Source of the DNA: Lachnoclostridium sp. An196 | Lineage (GTDB): Bacteria; Bacillota; Clostridia; Lachnospirales; Lachnospiraceae | Direction: 5' to 3' | Length of the DNA stretch: 64,000 nt | Assembly: GCF_002160135.1 (NCBI RefSeq) | Contig: NZ_NFJZ01000007.1 | Span: 124,001-188,000 of the forward strand | Shown: piece by piece, positions 46,540-55,299 of the stretch | How positions within the stretch are numbered: the first letter of the stretch is position 1 | Layout of the letters: each line of letters begins with the position of its first letter | The notes under the pieces: generated by a model | Told to the model about the DNA's origin: nothing | Databases searched by the model: none | What the model saw: only the letters and a program-made list of their open reading frames with translations | Position numbers and translations under genes: made by a program

Positions 46540-47777
46540 CACTGTCTATTCCTTTCCGGCGTTCCGATACGCTCTTCCTTCTCCGTCTTCAGCACCTGGG
46601 CGAACAGCTTTCCGTCTGTCACATGAATCGTAACCTGTTCGCCGGGACGGACTTCCTCCACGCTTCGAAGGGCTTTCCCATCCTGTGTCTGCGTATAAGA
46701 ATATCCCTGACTCAGCTTTTTCAGCGGCGACGCCCCGTCCAGCCTCTGTGCCAGAATCTGCACCTGATGCCTCCGCTCCAGGACTTTCTGGCGCATGGCC
46801 TGTCCCAGCTTTTCCTGCAGATCCGCAGCATACTGGCGCTTTTCGTTGAGCTGATGTCTGGGGCTTGCATACTGCAGCAGCTTTCTCCGATGCTCCGCCT
46901 GCTCCCGCCGGACCAGGATCTTCTGTTCCATCCGGTCCAGAAGCTGCTGATGAAACAGTTCCAGTCCATCCAGAAGCTGACGCACATCCGCCACCGCCAG
47001 TTCCGCCGCCGCGGAAGGAGTCGGCGCCCTCAGGTCCGCCACATAATCCGCGATCGTCGTATCTGTCTCATGTCCCACCGCCGAGATCACAGGCGTCCGG
47101 CATTCAAAGATCGCCCTCGCCACAATCTCTTCATTGAATGCCCAGAGGTCTTCGATCGATCCGCCTCCCCGGCCTACGATCATCACGTCTACGCCATAGT
47201 TGTCCAGTGTGCGGATCCCCTTCACGATGCTTTCCGCCGCCTGGTCCCCCTGCACCAGAGCAGGGTACAGGATCAGCTGCGCATAGGGATTCCTTCTCCG
47301 GGAAATATTCATAATATCCCGCACCGCCGCGCCTGTGGGCGCGGTCACGATACCCACTTTCCGGCTGTAAAACGGTATGGGCTGCTTGAACTCCGGGGCG
47401 AACATGCCCATCTCTTCCAGCTCTTTTTTCAGCTTCTCAAACTGACGGTAAAGATCTCCTTCCCCGTCGGGAACGATCTCTTTTGCGTAAAGCTGATATC
47501 TGCCGTCCCGTTCGTAGACGCTGACGCTTCCCAGCACGATGACCTTCTGTCCCTCCTGCATCCGGAACGCCAGCCCTTTTCTCCGGTCTCCGGCAAACAT
47601 GACGCAGGCAATAGCGCCCGATTCGTCTTTCAGAGAGAAATAAATATGTCCGGAAGTATGATATTTACAGTTGGACACTTCTCCCTTCACGTAGATCCGG
47701 TTCAGCATAAAATCCTGTACGAACATATTTTTGATGTAAGCGTTGACCTGTTTTACCGAATAGACATTTTTCGTCAT
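46539..47777 (-). CDS. xseA: Exodeoxyribonuclease VII large subunit
   Basis: 412 residues from ATG 47777; an in-frame TTG upstream would add 15 residues inside nusB. N-terminal OB-fold (about 1-95, YSVKQVNAYIKNMF...VYVKGEVSNCKYHTSGHIYFSLKDESGAI) and the nuclease core with GIVTAPTGAAVRDI, DVMIVGRGGGSIEDLW and SAVGHETD match the family. The C-terminal coiled coil (about 260-370) is the XseB-binding arm. It starts 1 nt after the nusB stop and has no strong ribosome site, so coupled translation is likely. Confidence 0.96.
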   Translation of the reverse strand: MTKNVYSVKQVNAYIKNMFVQDFMLNRIYVKGEVSNCKYHTSGHIYFSLKDESGAIACVMFAGDRRKGLAFRMQEGQKVIVLGSVSVYERDGRYQLYAKEIVPDGEGDLYRQFEKLKKELEEMGMFAPEFKQPIPFYSRKVGIVTAPTGAAVRDIMNISRRRNPYAQLILYPALVQGDQAAESIVKGIRTLDNYGVDVMIVGRGGGSIEDLWAFNEEIVARAIFECRTPVISAVGHETDTTIADYVADLRAPTPSAAAELAVADVRQLLDGLELFHQQLLDRMEQKILVRREQAEHRRKLLQYASPRHQLNEKRQYAADLQEKLGQAMRQKVLERRHQVQILAQRLDGASPLKKLSQGYSYTQTQDGKALRSVEEVRPGEQVTIHVTDGKLFAQVLKTEKEERIGTPERNRQ

Positions 47778-47778
47778 T

Positions 47779-48195
47779 TTATTCTGCTTTATCCGCCAGC
47801 TTTGCCAGTACGCCGTTGACAAAGGACGGCGAATCGTCTCCTCCGAACTTTTTAGAAAGTTCCACCGCCTCGTTGATCGCCACTTTCTCCGGAATATCCC
47901 CGTCGTATCTCATTTCATAGACCGCCAGTCTCAGAATCGTCAGGTCTACTTTGTTCATGCGCCCGATCTTCCATCCTTTGGACGCTCCCTCCAGTATGGC
48001 GTCAATCTCCGGAAGCCTTTCCATAATCTTCTGATATTTTCCGGAGATGTACGCCTCATCCTCCGGCCGGACTTCTCCGTTCTCCTTCATGTCGTCCACA
48101 AACAGGTCCACCTGCTCCTGCATGTCTTCCTGTCCGTTAAATTCCACACGAAACAGGAGCTGAAAAATATGCTCTCTCAACTCTCTTCTCTTCAT
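47779..48195 (-). CDS. nusB: Transcription antitermination factor NusB
   Basis: 138 residues. All-helical protein that binds NusE and rRNA leader boxA for rRNA antitermination. The start MKRRELREHIFQLLFRVEF and the conserved C-terminal PEKVAINEAVELSKKFGGDDSPSFVNGVL are diagnostic. Shine-Dalgarno GGAGG lies 5 nt upstream. It follows yqhY, as in Bacillus accB-accC-yqhY-nusB, but here a terminator intervenes. Confidence 0.97.
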   Translation of the reverse strand: MKRRELREHIFQLLFRVEFNGQEDMQEQVDLFVDDMKENGEVRPEDEAYISGKYQKIMERLPEIDAILEGASKGWKIGRMNKVDLTILRLAVYEMRYDGDIPEKVAINEAVELSKKFGGDDSPSFVNGVLAKLADKAE

Positions 48196-48226
48196 CCTGT
48201 CCTCCGAATCTTATTTCCTGTTGTGC

Positions 48227-48262
48227 AAAAATGGGACTGTCGGTCCATACTGCGACAGCCCC
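48227..48262 (-). terminator. Terminator between yqhY and nusB
   Basis: Minus strand GGGGCTGTCG ... CGACAGTCCC forms a 9-10-bp stem with one mismatch and a 9-10-nt loop, followed by ATTTTTG. It lies 24 nt after the yqhY stop. No promoter is apparent between it and nusB, so it probably attenuates rather than ends the transcript. Confidence 0.75.
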
Positions 48263-48285
48263 TTCTTCCATCTTGTCTTTCTCTT

Positions 48286-48660
48286 TTAAGAAAGTACGAC
48301 GCCTGCCACACGGACATTGACCTCTGATACTTTCATGCCGGTCATGCTCTCGATGGCGGATTTTACTTTGTCCTGTACGACGCCGGACACTTCCAGGATA
48401 TTCGCGCCGAACTCCATATTCAGCGCCAGATCCACTTTCACGTCCGTATCGGTGACTTCTACCGTCACGCCTTTGGACAACGTCTTCATCCCCATCTTTG
48501 CCACCAGCTCATTTTTAATATTGCCGACCATGGAAGCCACTCCTTTGACCTCCGTCGCGGCCATACCGGCGATGATAGCGACCACCTCATCCGCGATCTG
48601 CACTTCGCCTTTGTCGCCGTCGATCTGAAGTACATGCGTTGCTCTGTCTAATTTTTCCAT
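48286..48660 (-). CDS. yqhY: Asp23/Gls24 family protein YqhY-like
   Basis: 124 residues from ATG 48660, preceded by GGGAGG. The Asp23/Gls24 fold spans about 15-115 (VQIADEVVAIIAGMAATEVKGVASM ... VEVTDTDVKVDLALNMEFGANILEVSGVVQDKVKSAIESMTG). Family members are envelope-stress or cell-wall associated; Bacillus YqhY has been linked to acetyl-CoA carboxylase, whose genes precede it there but not here. Directly upstream is a promoter, and nusB follows after a terminator. Confidence 0.93.
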   Translation of the reverse strand: MEKLDRATHVLQIDGDKGEVQIADEVVAIIAGMAATEVKGVASMVGNIKNELVAKMGMKTLSKGVTVEVTDTDVKVDLALNMEFGANILEVSGVVQDKVKSAIESMTGMKVSEVNVRVAGVVLS

Positions 48661-48696
48661 CCCATTACCTCCCAAAGCTGATCCTACACTAACTGC

Positions 48697-48725
48697 ATTG
48701 TAACAAATTTTACCGCTTTTGTGAA
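48697..48725 (-). promoter_or_regulatory. Promoter of yqhY-nusB-xse-ispA-dxs run
   Basis: Minus strand: TTCACA, 17-bp spacer, TACAAT, about 35 nt before the yqhY ATG and inside the 100-nt gap after prfC. It may feed the long downstream housekeeping run through the leaky terminator. Confidence 0.65.
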
Positions 48726-48760
48726 GGGGCAGTTGCGCCAGGTTCCCCGGCGGCTCATGC

Positions 48761-50341
48761 TTAACGCCCAAACTCGGAAAGTTCAAGACCGGGGTTGCGG
48801 TCCAGCGTCATGCCGATGCTCCAGCTGTTGATCCACAAAAGCAGCGGTCGTCCCTTCAGGTCACGGATTTTCTTCATATCCGAGGTTCCGTTAATCTTGT
48901 CCAGATCGATCTGCGGATTCTCGATCCAGCGGATATGCTCATATGGTAAGTTTTCCAGAAGAATCTCTACATTATACTCATGGTTCAGCCGATATTTCAG
49001 CACGTCGAACTGCAGTACGCCCACCACGCCGACAATGATCTCCTCCATACCGGTATTGTACTCCTGGAAGATCTGAATCGCGCCTTCCTGGGCGATCTGT
49101 TCGATCCCTTTCACAAACTGTTTTCTTTTCATGGTGTCCACCTGACGCACCCGGGCGAAATGTTCCGGCGCGAAAGTAGGGATGCCTTCATACTGGATCC
49201 GGCGCCCCGGCATGCACACCGTATCTCCTATAGAAAATATACCCGGATCAAAAAGTCCGATAATGTCTCCCGCATAGGCCTCTTCCACAATCTTGCGGTC
49301 CTGGGCCATCATCTGCTGAGGCTGGGACAGCCGGATCTTTTTGTTGTCCTGCACGTGCAGCACTTCCATACCCGCCTCAAATTTGCCGGAACAGATACGC
49401 ATAAACGCGATACGGTCCCGGTGCGCCTTATTCATATTGGCCTGAATCTTGAAAATAAATCCGGAAAATCCTTCTTCTATGGGATCGATCATGCCCACAT
49501 CCGCTTTTCTGGGCAGCGGGGACGTGGTCATCGCCAGGAAATGCTTTAAAAAGATCTCCACGCCAAAGTTCGTCAAAGCCGATCCGAAAAATACCGGCGA
49601 AAGTTCCCCTTTGTCTACCAGTTCCTGGTCAAATTCGGCGCTGGCTCCGTCCAGAAGATCGATCTCATCCAGAAGTTTTTCTTTCTGGCCTTCCAGAAGC
49701 ACTTCGTCGGCTTCATCCAGGGACAGCACTCTGTCCTCTCCTTCTTTCGTTCCTTTTTCAGTGCCGGAAAACACATGGATCCTGCCGCTGGAGCGTTCAT
49801 AGACGCCCTTGAACTCTTTGCCCGAACCGATCGGCCAGTTCACCGGGCAGGTAGCGATTCCCAGTTCTTTTTCAATATCGTCCAGCAATTCAAACGTGTC
49901 CATGGCATCCCGGTCCATCTTATTGATAAAAGTAAAGATCGGTATATGCCGCATGACGCAGACCTTGAACAGCTTTCTGGTCTGCGCTTCCACGCCTTTG
50001 GAACCGTCGATCACCATAACCGCGGAATCCGCCGCCATCAGCGTCCGGTAGGTATCTTCCGAGAAATCCTGATGTCCCGGCGTATCCAGGATATTGATGC
50101 AATAATTATCATAGTTAAACTGCAGTACCGAAGATGTAACCGAGATACCTCTCTCTTTCTCGATCTCCATCCAGTCTGATACCGCGTGGCGCGCCGTCGC
50201 CTTCCCTTTGACGGATCCGGCCAGATTGATGGCTCCTCCATATAATAAGAACTTTTCCGTCAATGTGGTCTTACCCGCGTCCGGGTGAGAGATGATCGCA
50301 AAAGTCCGTCTCTTTTCTATCTCTTTCCTGATATCTGCCAC
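48761..50341 (-). CDS. prfC: Peptide chain release factor 3
   Basis: 526 residues, full length. A translational GTPase that removes RF1/RF2 from the ribosome after termination. G1 HPDAGKTT (about 20-27), G3 DTPGHQDF, G4 NKMD and the second-domain SGFIFKIQANMNKAHRDRIAFMRICSGKF identify RF3 rather than EF-G. Start is GTG, preceded by AGGAGG with a 6-nt spacer, and it is read from its own consensus promoter. Confidence 0.96.
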   Translation of the reverse strand: MADIRKEIEKRRTFAIISHPDAGKTTLTEKFLLYGGAINLAGSVKGKATARHAVSDWMEIEKERGISVTSSVLQFNYDNYCINILDTPGHQDFSEDTYRTLMAADSAVMVIDGSKGVEAQTRKLFKVCVMRHIPIFTFINKMDRDAMDTFELLDDIEKELGIATCPVNWPIGSGKEFKGVYERSSGRIHVFSGTEKGTKEGEDRVLSLDEADEVLLEGQKEKLLDEIDLLDGASAEFDQELVDKGELSPVFFGSALTNFGVEIFLKHFLAMTTSPLPRKADVGMIDPIEEGFSGFIFKIQANMNKAHRDRIAFMRICSGKFEAGMEVLHVQDNKKIRLSQPQQMMAQDRKIVEEAYAGDIIGLFDPGIFSIGDTVCMPGRRIQYEGIPTFAPEHFARVRQVDTMKRKQFVKGIEQIAQEGAIQIFQEYNTGMEEIIVGVVGVLQFDVLKYRLNHEYNVEILLENLPYEHIRWIENPQIDLDKINGTSDMKKIRDLKGRPLLLWINSWSIGMTLDRNPGLELSEFGR

Positions 50342-50381
50342 GATATTTCCTCCTGTTGTTCCTCTTTACACACTCCGTTCA

Positions 50382-50410
50382 AGTATAGGGCAAAGGAAAT
50401 CCCGTGTCAA
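50382..50410 (-). promoter_or_regulatory. prfC: Sigma-A promoter of prfC
   Basis: Minus strand: perfect TTGACA, 17-bp spacer, TATACT, about 40 nt before the prfC start. Its -35 box lies 26 nt after the stop of the histidine kinase gene. Confidence 0.85.
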
Positions 50411-50435
50411 GGCGATTTCCGCGCGCTGCACAGGG

Positions 50436-51800
50436 TCACTTCTCCCCGCCGAGCGGCAGACGTACTGTAAAGCGGCTGCCTTTTCCCGGTTCGCTTTTCA
50501 CCGATACGCTGCCTCCATGGGCCTCCGCGATCCATTTCACCAGGGCCAGTCCCAGTCCGGAATTTCCCTCTCCCGATCCGTGCGCTTCGTCCACCCTGTA
50601 GAACCGGTTCCAGATCTTATCCAGATGTTCAGGCGCGATTCCGATACCGTCGTCCTCCACCCGGCACACCGCCTCCCGTCCTTCTTTTTCCACCGTCAGA
50701 CAGATATGACCCTCTTCTTTTCCGTACTGAACCGCGTTCTCCAGGAGATTGACCAATACCTGATCCAGACTTCCCGCGTCTCCCTGTACGATCAGTTCCG
50801 GGCTCAAATGACATTGTATCCGGATTTTCCGGAGCGAGGCCTTTTTCTGTACCTTTTCCGCCGCTGCCGCCGCCGCAAGTCCCAGATCTACAGGGGCTTT
50901 CCGAAGCGCCTGTTTCCCGCTGTCCGCCCTGGCCAGAGTCAGCAGGCGGGACACAAGAGACGACATCTGCTCCGACTGTTTCAGGATCACTTCCAGTCCT
51001 TCTTTTCTCTCTTCCTCTGTAACGTCGTCCATCAGCGCGTACTCTGCCTGGGAACGTATCACGGCGATGGGCGTCCGCAGTTCATGGGAAGCGTCCGATG
51101 TAAACTGCCGTTCTTTCGCGAAAGATTCCTCCAGGCGGGCAAACATATGATTGAACGTATCCGTCAGCTGACGCATCTCCCCTCTGGCACGCTCCTCCGG
51201 TATCCGGCGGCTCAGGTCCGTACCGCCGCTGATCTCGTCCGCGGTTCTGCAGATCTCATCCACCGGAAGCAGCGCTCTCCGGGTGATCGAATATCCCACC
51301 AGCAGCGCCACCGCGATCAGCAGAGGGCAGGCGATCACCAGCAGCCGGACTACCAGATGTTCTACCGTAGTCAGCGTCTCAGCCGTGTTGATTCCTCTCG
51401 CCCAGAGCGTCTGACCATTCCCGTAAGGGATCATGATATCATAAGTAGTCCAGGTCTCATCCAGACCGGTAAACTCCTGGATCCCGTAGGCCTTCAGAGG
51501 CGTGCTCGTGGGGAATCCCTCCGGAACGCTTCCATATAACAGACTGCCGTCGCTGTCGTAAACACTGAAAACCACACTTCCCTCATAAAACCGGATATCT
51601 TCATCCAGTTCATAGGAATCGTCATTCAGACGGATCCCGTCCACAAAATCCCAGACCATATCCTCCAGACGGGATACCGACTCCGAGCGGAGCATCTGTT
51701 CTGAATTGTAGAGCAGGAATCCCAGCACCAGAAAAACCAGTACCACCAGCATTCCCGCGTACCACAGGGTCACTTTCCATTTCAGCGGCATCCTTTTCAT
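50436..51800 (-). CDS. Sensor histidine kinase (HAMP, BaeS/VanS type)
   Basis: 454 residues. Two membrane helices (about 11-31 and 150-170) flank an extracellular sensor of about 120 residues. A HAMP linker (about 170-225) precedes the HisKA domain with the phosphorylated His239 in FTSDASHELRTPIAVIRSQAEYAL. The ATP-binding domain has N box LLENAVQYG, G1 DDGIGI and G2 GNSGLGLALVKWIAEAHGG. It autophosphorylates and passes the phosphate to the upstream-encoded response regulator. Their genes overlap by 4 nt (ATGA). The stimulus is unknown; extracellular domain sequence gives no recognisable ligand motif. Confidence 0.92.
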   Translation of the reverse strand: MKRMPLKWKVTLWYAGMLVVLVFLVLGFLLYNSEQMLRSESVSRLEDMVWDFVDGIRLNDDSYELDEDIRFYEGSVVFSVYDSDGSLLYGSVPEGFPTSTPLKAYGIQEFTGLDETWTTYDIMIPYGNGQTLWARGINTAETLTTVEHLVVRLLVIACPLLIAVALLVGYSITRRALLPVDEICRTADEISGGTDLSRRIPEERARGEMRQLTDTFNHMFARLEESFAKERQFTSDASHELRTPIAVIRSQAEYALMDDVTEEERKEGLEVILKQSEQMSSLVSRLLTLARADSGKQALRKAPVDLGLAAAAAAEKVQKKASLRKIRIQCHLSPELIVQGDAGSLDQVLVNLLENAVQYGKEEGHICLTVEKEGREAVCRVEDDGIGIAPEHLDKIWNRFYRVDEAHGSGEGNSGLGLALVKWIAEAHGGSVSVKSEPGKGSRFTVRLPLGGEK

Positions 51801-52471
51801 GGCTGTTCCCTCATCACGTATCCGGCGCCTCTTACCGTATGGATCAGTTTCTTCTCATGTCCTTCGTCCAGTTTCCGGCGCAGATACCGGATATAGACGT
51901 CCACCATGTTGGAACCGCCCTCGTAGTCAAAATCCCACACATGCTGCTCGATCTGTTCTCTGGACAGAACCTGCCCCTGATGACGCATAAGATATTCCAG
52001 CACCGCGAATTCTTTGGCGGACAGTTCGACCGCTTTGCCGCCTCTGGTCACCAGGTGCTTCCCCGCGTCCACAATCAGATCCGCCAGCGTCATCTCATCC
52101 GACGCGCTGTCCGACTGCCTCCGGATCATCACCCGGATCCTGGCCAGCAGTTCCTCGAACGCAAAGGGTTTTACCAGATAATCGTCCGCGCCGCTGTCCA
52201 GTCCTTTCACCCGGTCTTCTATGCCGTCCTTTGCCGTCAGGAACAGCACCGGGGTCTGATCTCCTCCGGCGCGCATCTTTTTCAGCACTTCCATGCCGGA
52301 CATTTTCGGCATCATAATGTCCAGAATCACGGTATCATAAGGGGAAACAGCCATGTAGTCCAGCGCTTCCTGTCCGTCGGCGCAGGCGTCCACGCTGTAT
52401 CCTTCTTTCGTCAGTCTCTTGCGGATCACCGTCCGCAGATTCTCTTCATCTTCCACTACCAGCAGTCTCAT
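51797..52471 (-). CDS. OmpR/PhoB-family response regulator
   Basis: 224 residues from ATG 52471, preceded by AGGAGG. The receiver domain (1-115) has phosphoacceptor Asp51 in VILDIMMPKMSG and the KPFAFEEL switch Lys. The winged-helix DNA-binding domain (about 130-222) includes LSAKEFAVLEYLMRHQGQVLSREQI and MVDVYIRYLRRKLD. It pairs with the overlapping kinase gene. Its ATG overlaps the stop of the debranching-enzyme gene (ATGA), so the three genes form one coupled unit. Target genes are unknown. Confidence 0.94.
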   Translation of the reverse strand: MRLLVVEDEENLRTVIRKRLTKEGYSVDACADGQEALDYMAVSPYDTVILDIMMPKMSGMEVLKKMRAGGDQTPVLFLTAKDGIEDRVKGLDSGADDYLVKPFAFEELLARIRVMIRRQSDSASDEMTLADLIVDAGKHLVTRGGKAVELSAKEFAVLEYLMRHQGQVLSREQIEQHVWDFDYEGGSNMVDVYIRYLRRKLDEGHEKKLIHTVRGAGYVMREQP

Positions 52472-54561
52472 ACATTTCCTCCTGTCAGCACCAGCACGGA
52501 ACGGGGCGCGATCCGCATCCTGTCTTCCAATACCCGGACTTTTTCTCCCGCCGGAATACTTTTCCGCAGATACCATCCGGAAGTGTCCGCTTCCACCTGC
52601 CAGCCCATTCCATACGGCAGCCCGGGCACCGGAAACTCCTGCTCTTCCCAGTATACATTGACCGCCAGCAACACCAGGTCATCCCCGGTATTCTCCCGGT
52701 TGCGGCCGGCATAAATTACCCTCAGCACGTTTGCAGACTCATCCGGACCTTCCGAGCGCATCTCGGGCCATCCCAGGGAACAGGTTCCGGAAAATCTCCG
52801 GATCACGTCATGCTCCTTCCGGAGACGGATCATGTGCTTTGTGTACTCAAAGTGATCCCTGTTCTTCTCCAGCATGCTCCAGTCCAGCCAGGAGATCTCA
52901 TTGTCCTGGCAATATGCGTTATTGTTTCCGTATTGAGTATTCAGGAATTCGTCTCCTGCCGGAAACATGGGGGTTCCCCGGCTCATCATCAGCACTGTCA
53001 CCGCGTTTTTAGCCAGTTTTCTGCGCAGGGAAAGGACTTCTTCACTGTCCGTCTCTCCTTCGGCTCCGCAGTTCCAGCTCCTGTTGTCGTTGCTGCCGTC
53101 CGTATTGTTCCACCCGTTGGCCTCGTTGTGTTTCTCATTGTAGGAATACATATCCCACAAAGTAAACCCGTCATGGCAGTTCAAAAAATTTACGGAAGCG
53201 TTGTGTCCCCGCCGCTCAGGATCATAAATGTCCTGCGAACCCATGATCCTCTGTCCCGCGGCCCACGCCATTCCATAATCTCCTTTCAGGAAATTGCGCA
53301 TGTCATCCCGGTACCTTCCGTTCCATTCCGCCCAGCGGTTCCATGCCGGAAATGTCCCTACCTGATACAGACCGCCGGCATCCCATGCTTCCGCGATCAG
53401 CTTCACATCCCCCAGGATCGGGTCAAACGCCAGGCTTTTCAGTAACGGCGGCTGGCTCATGGGCGTTCCGTCCTCGTTTCTCCCCAGAATACTTGCCAGA
53501 TCAAAACGAAATCCGTCGATATGATACTCTGTCGCCCAATAGCGAAGGCAGTCCAGGATCATCTGCTGCACGATGGGGTGATTACAGTTCAGCGTATTTC
53601 CGCAGCCGCTGAAATTATAATAATAGCCGTCCGGCGTCAGCATATAATAAATATTATTGTCAAATCCTTTAAAAGAGAAACAAGGCCCCAGCTCGTTGCC
53701 CTCCGCCGTATGGTTGAACACCACGTCCAGGATACACTCAATCCCGTTTTCATTCAGCGCTTTTATCAGTTCTTTCAGTTCCGTTCCTTCCCTGTTGTAC
53801 TCGGCATGGCCCGCATAACTGGTATTGGGAGCGAAAAAACTGACCGTATTGTATCCCCAGTAGTCCACCACCTGACGTCCGTCCACGATCCTGCTGTCTT
53901 TCATCTCGTCAAACTCGAAGATCGGCATCAGCTCCACCGCATTGACTCCCAGTTCCTTCAGATAAGGAATCTTTTCCTTCAATCCCGCAAAGGTGCCCGG
54001 GTATTCCACACCGGAAGATTCATGCTTTGTAAATCCCCGCACGTGCAGTTCATAGATCACCAGATCCTCCATAGGGATAAGCGGATTCCAGTCCTTCCCC
54101 CAGTCAAACACATCGCGCACCACCCGCGCTTTGTAGAAAGTGCCTTCCTTTCTGGCGCGGCCCCATACGCTCTGCCCGGTCACCGCCTTGGCATAAATAT
54201 CCAGCAGCACGTTCTTTTTGTCAAACAGAAGCCCCTTCTTCGGATCATACGGTCCGTCCAGACGGTATGCGTACTCAAATTCTTCAATGTCCAGGCCAAA
54301 TACGATCATCGCATAGACTTTTCCCACCCGGTAATGCTCCGGGAACGGGATCACCGCGTACGGTTCATCTTCCATACGATGGAACAGCAGCAGTTCGCAG
54401 GAAACGGCGCCAAAAGAGTGCACGGTAAAGTTCACTCCTCCCGGCAGCGCCGTGGCTCCGTTCAGTTCATACATGCCGGGACGTACCTGAAACCCGGCGA
54501 TCTCGTCCATGGGTTCCATATGGATATATCCCATAGGCGTGAAGAATTTCTCATGTCTCAT
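52468..54561 (-). CDS. glgX: Glycogen debranching enzyme GlgX-type (isoamylase family)
   Basis: 697 residues, usual for GlgX/TreX-type GH13 enzymes that cut alpha-1,6 branches of glycogen or limit dextrin. An N-terminal CBM48-like domain (about 25-130, GVNFTVHSFGAVSCELLLF ... YAYRLDGPYDPKKGLLFD) is followed by a (beta/alpha)8 barrel. Region I DVVFNHT (279-285), nucleophile Asp354 in FRFDLAS, acid Glu391 in IAEAWDAGGLYQVG and Asp464 in NCHDGF are all present. No signal peptide, so intracellular. Start ATG has GGAGG only 4 nt upstream. It overlaps the response regulator gene at its end. Confidence 0.9.
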   Translation of the reverse strand: MRHEKFFTPMGYIHMEPMDEIAGFQVRPGMYELNGATALPGGVNFTVHSFGAVSCELLLFHRMEDEPYAVIPFPEHYRVGKVYAMIVFGLDIEEFEYAYRLDGPYDPKKGLLFDKKNVLLDIYAKAVTGQSVWGRARKEGTFYKARVVRDVFDWGKDWNPLIPMEDLVIYELHVRGFTKHESSGVEYPGTFAGLKEKIPYLKELGVNAVELMPIFEFDEMKDSRIVDGRQVVDYWGYNTVSFFAPNTSYAGHAEYNREGTELKELIKALNENGIECILDVVFNHTAEGNELGPCFSFKGFDNNIYYMLTPDGYYYNFSGCGNTLNCNHPIVQQMILDCLRYWATEYHIDGFRFDLASILGRNEDGTPMSQPPLLKSLAFDPILGDVKLIAEAWDAGGLYQVGTFPAWNRWAEWNGRYRDDMRNFLKGDYGMAWAAGQRIMGSQDIYDPERRGHNASVNFLNCHDGFTLWDMYSYNEKHNEANGWNNTDGSNDNRSWNCGAEGETDSEEVLSLRRKLAKNAVTVLMMSRGTPMFPAGDEFLNTQYGNNNAYCQDNEISWLDWSMLEKNRDHFEYTKHMIRLRKEHDVIRRFSGTCSLGWPEMRSEGPDESANVLRVIYAGRNRENTGDDLVLLAVNVYWEEQEFPVPGLPYGMGWQVEADTSGWYLRKSIPAGEKVRVLEDRMRIAPRSVLVLTGGNV

Positions 54562-54662
54562 ACGGCCTCCAAAAAAATTATTTTCTTTTTTTATTTTAAT
54601 CTGCCTTTAATTTTTCTCTTTTAGTATATAACTATCAAAACAAGAAAGCGAGGAAAAAATAT

Positions 54663-55247
54663 ATGAAAAAAAGAACTTTATTAGCAATCGGAGCCGTTAC
54701 CGTTTTATTACTCACCGGATGCCAGTCTTCTTCGTCCAACGCGGAGACGGAAGCTTTAAAAGAGCAGATCGCGCAGCTGGAACAGCAGATCGCAGACCTT
54801 CAGACAGCAGACAGCTCTGACGACACCGCGGCGGCAGACGATACAGCAGCGGCGGACGCCCAGGCGGCAGATACTTCCGCGAACGCCGGCACTGACGCGG
54901 CGGCAGATACCGGAACTGCGGATACCGCAGCGGCAGACACCGGCAGCTCCTCTACCACCTATACCTTAGAGGAACTTACCACTATGGTCAACGACTATGT
55001 AACCAAGGCAAACGCCGCAACCCCCAGCGGGTCCAACGACATGGAACAGTTCTTCTCCCTGAAGCAGGAAGCCAACCAGATAGACAATGAATTAGAGATT
55101 CATGAAAATGAACTGGAAAGACAGTATCGGGACGGCACTCTCACCAGAGATGAATTCCGTACCAACGAAAGAGAACTGGATCACCTGGAAGATCTGCTGG
55201 ACGCAGCGGAAGACCAGTTGGAATATGTATTCGGAATCGACGACTAA
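54663..55247 (+). CDS. Coiled-coil lipoprotein, Asp/Ala-rich linker
   Basis: 194 residues. The signal peptide ends with lipobox LLTGC (Cys20), so it would be a membrane-anchored surface lipoprotein. A short heptad coil (about 30-48, LKEQIAQLEQQIADLQTA) is followed by an Ala/Asp/Thr-rich disordered linker of about 50 residues and a C-terminal helical region rich in Glu, Arg and Leu (about 105-190). I recognise no named family. It is divergent from glgX and alone in its unit. Ribosome site GAGG lies 9 nt upstream and a strong terminator follows. An envelope or lipid-spacing role is possible but is inference. Confidence 0.8.
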   Translation: MKKRTLLAIGAVTVLLLTGCQSSSSNAETEALKEQIAQLEQQIADLQTADSSDDTAAADDTAAADAQAADTSANAGTDAAADTGTADTAAADTGSSSTTYTLEELTTMVNDYVTKANAATPSGSNDMEQFFSLKQEANQIDNELEIHENELERQYRDGTLTRDEFRTNERELDHLEDLLDAAEDQLEYVFGIDD

Positions 55248-55264
55248 ACGGCCAGAAACGACAA

Positions 55265-55290
55265 CCGCCCGGCAGATCACTGCCGGGCGG
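55265..55290 (+). terminator. Terminator of lipoprotein gene
   Basis: A perfect 10-bp GC stem (CCGCCCGGCA with TGCCGGGCGG), 6-nt loop, then a T-rich tail on the plus strand. It lies in the convergent gap and may also serve the P-type ATPase gene on the minus strand, whose side is poorer in T. Confidence 0.85.
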
Positions 55291-55299
55291 TAATTCATT

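Noticed and set aside
45600-47819. Plus-strand frame of 739 codons
   Set aside because: Antisense shadow of ispA, xseB and xseA, which are all well supported.
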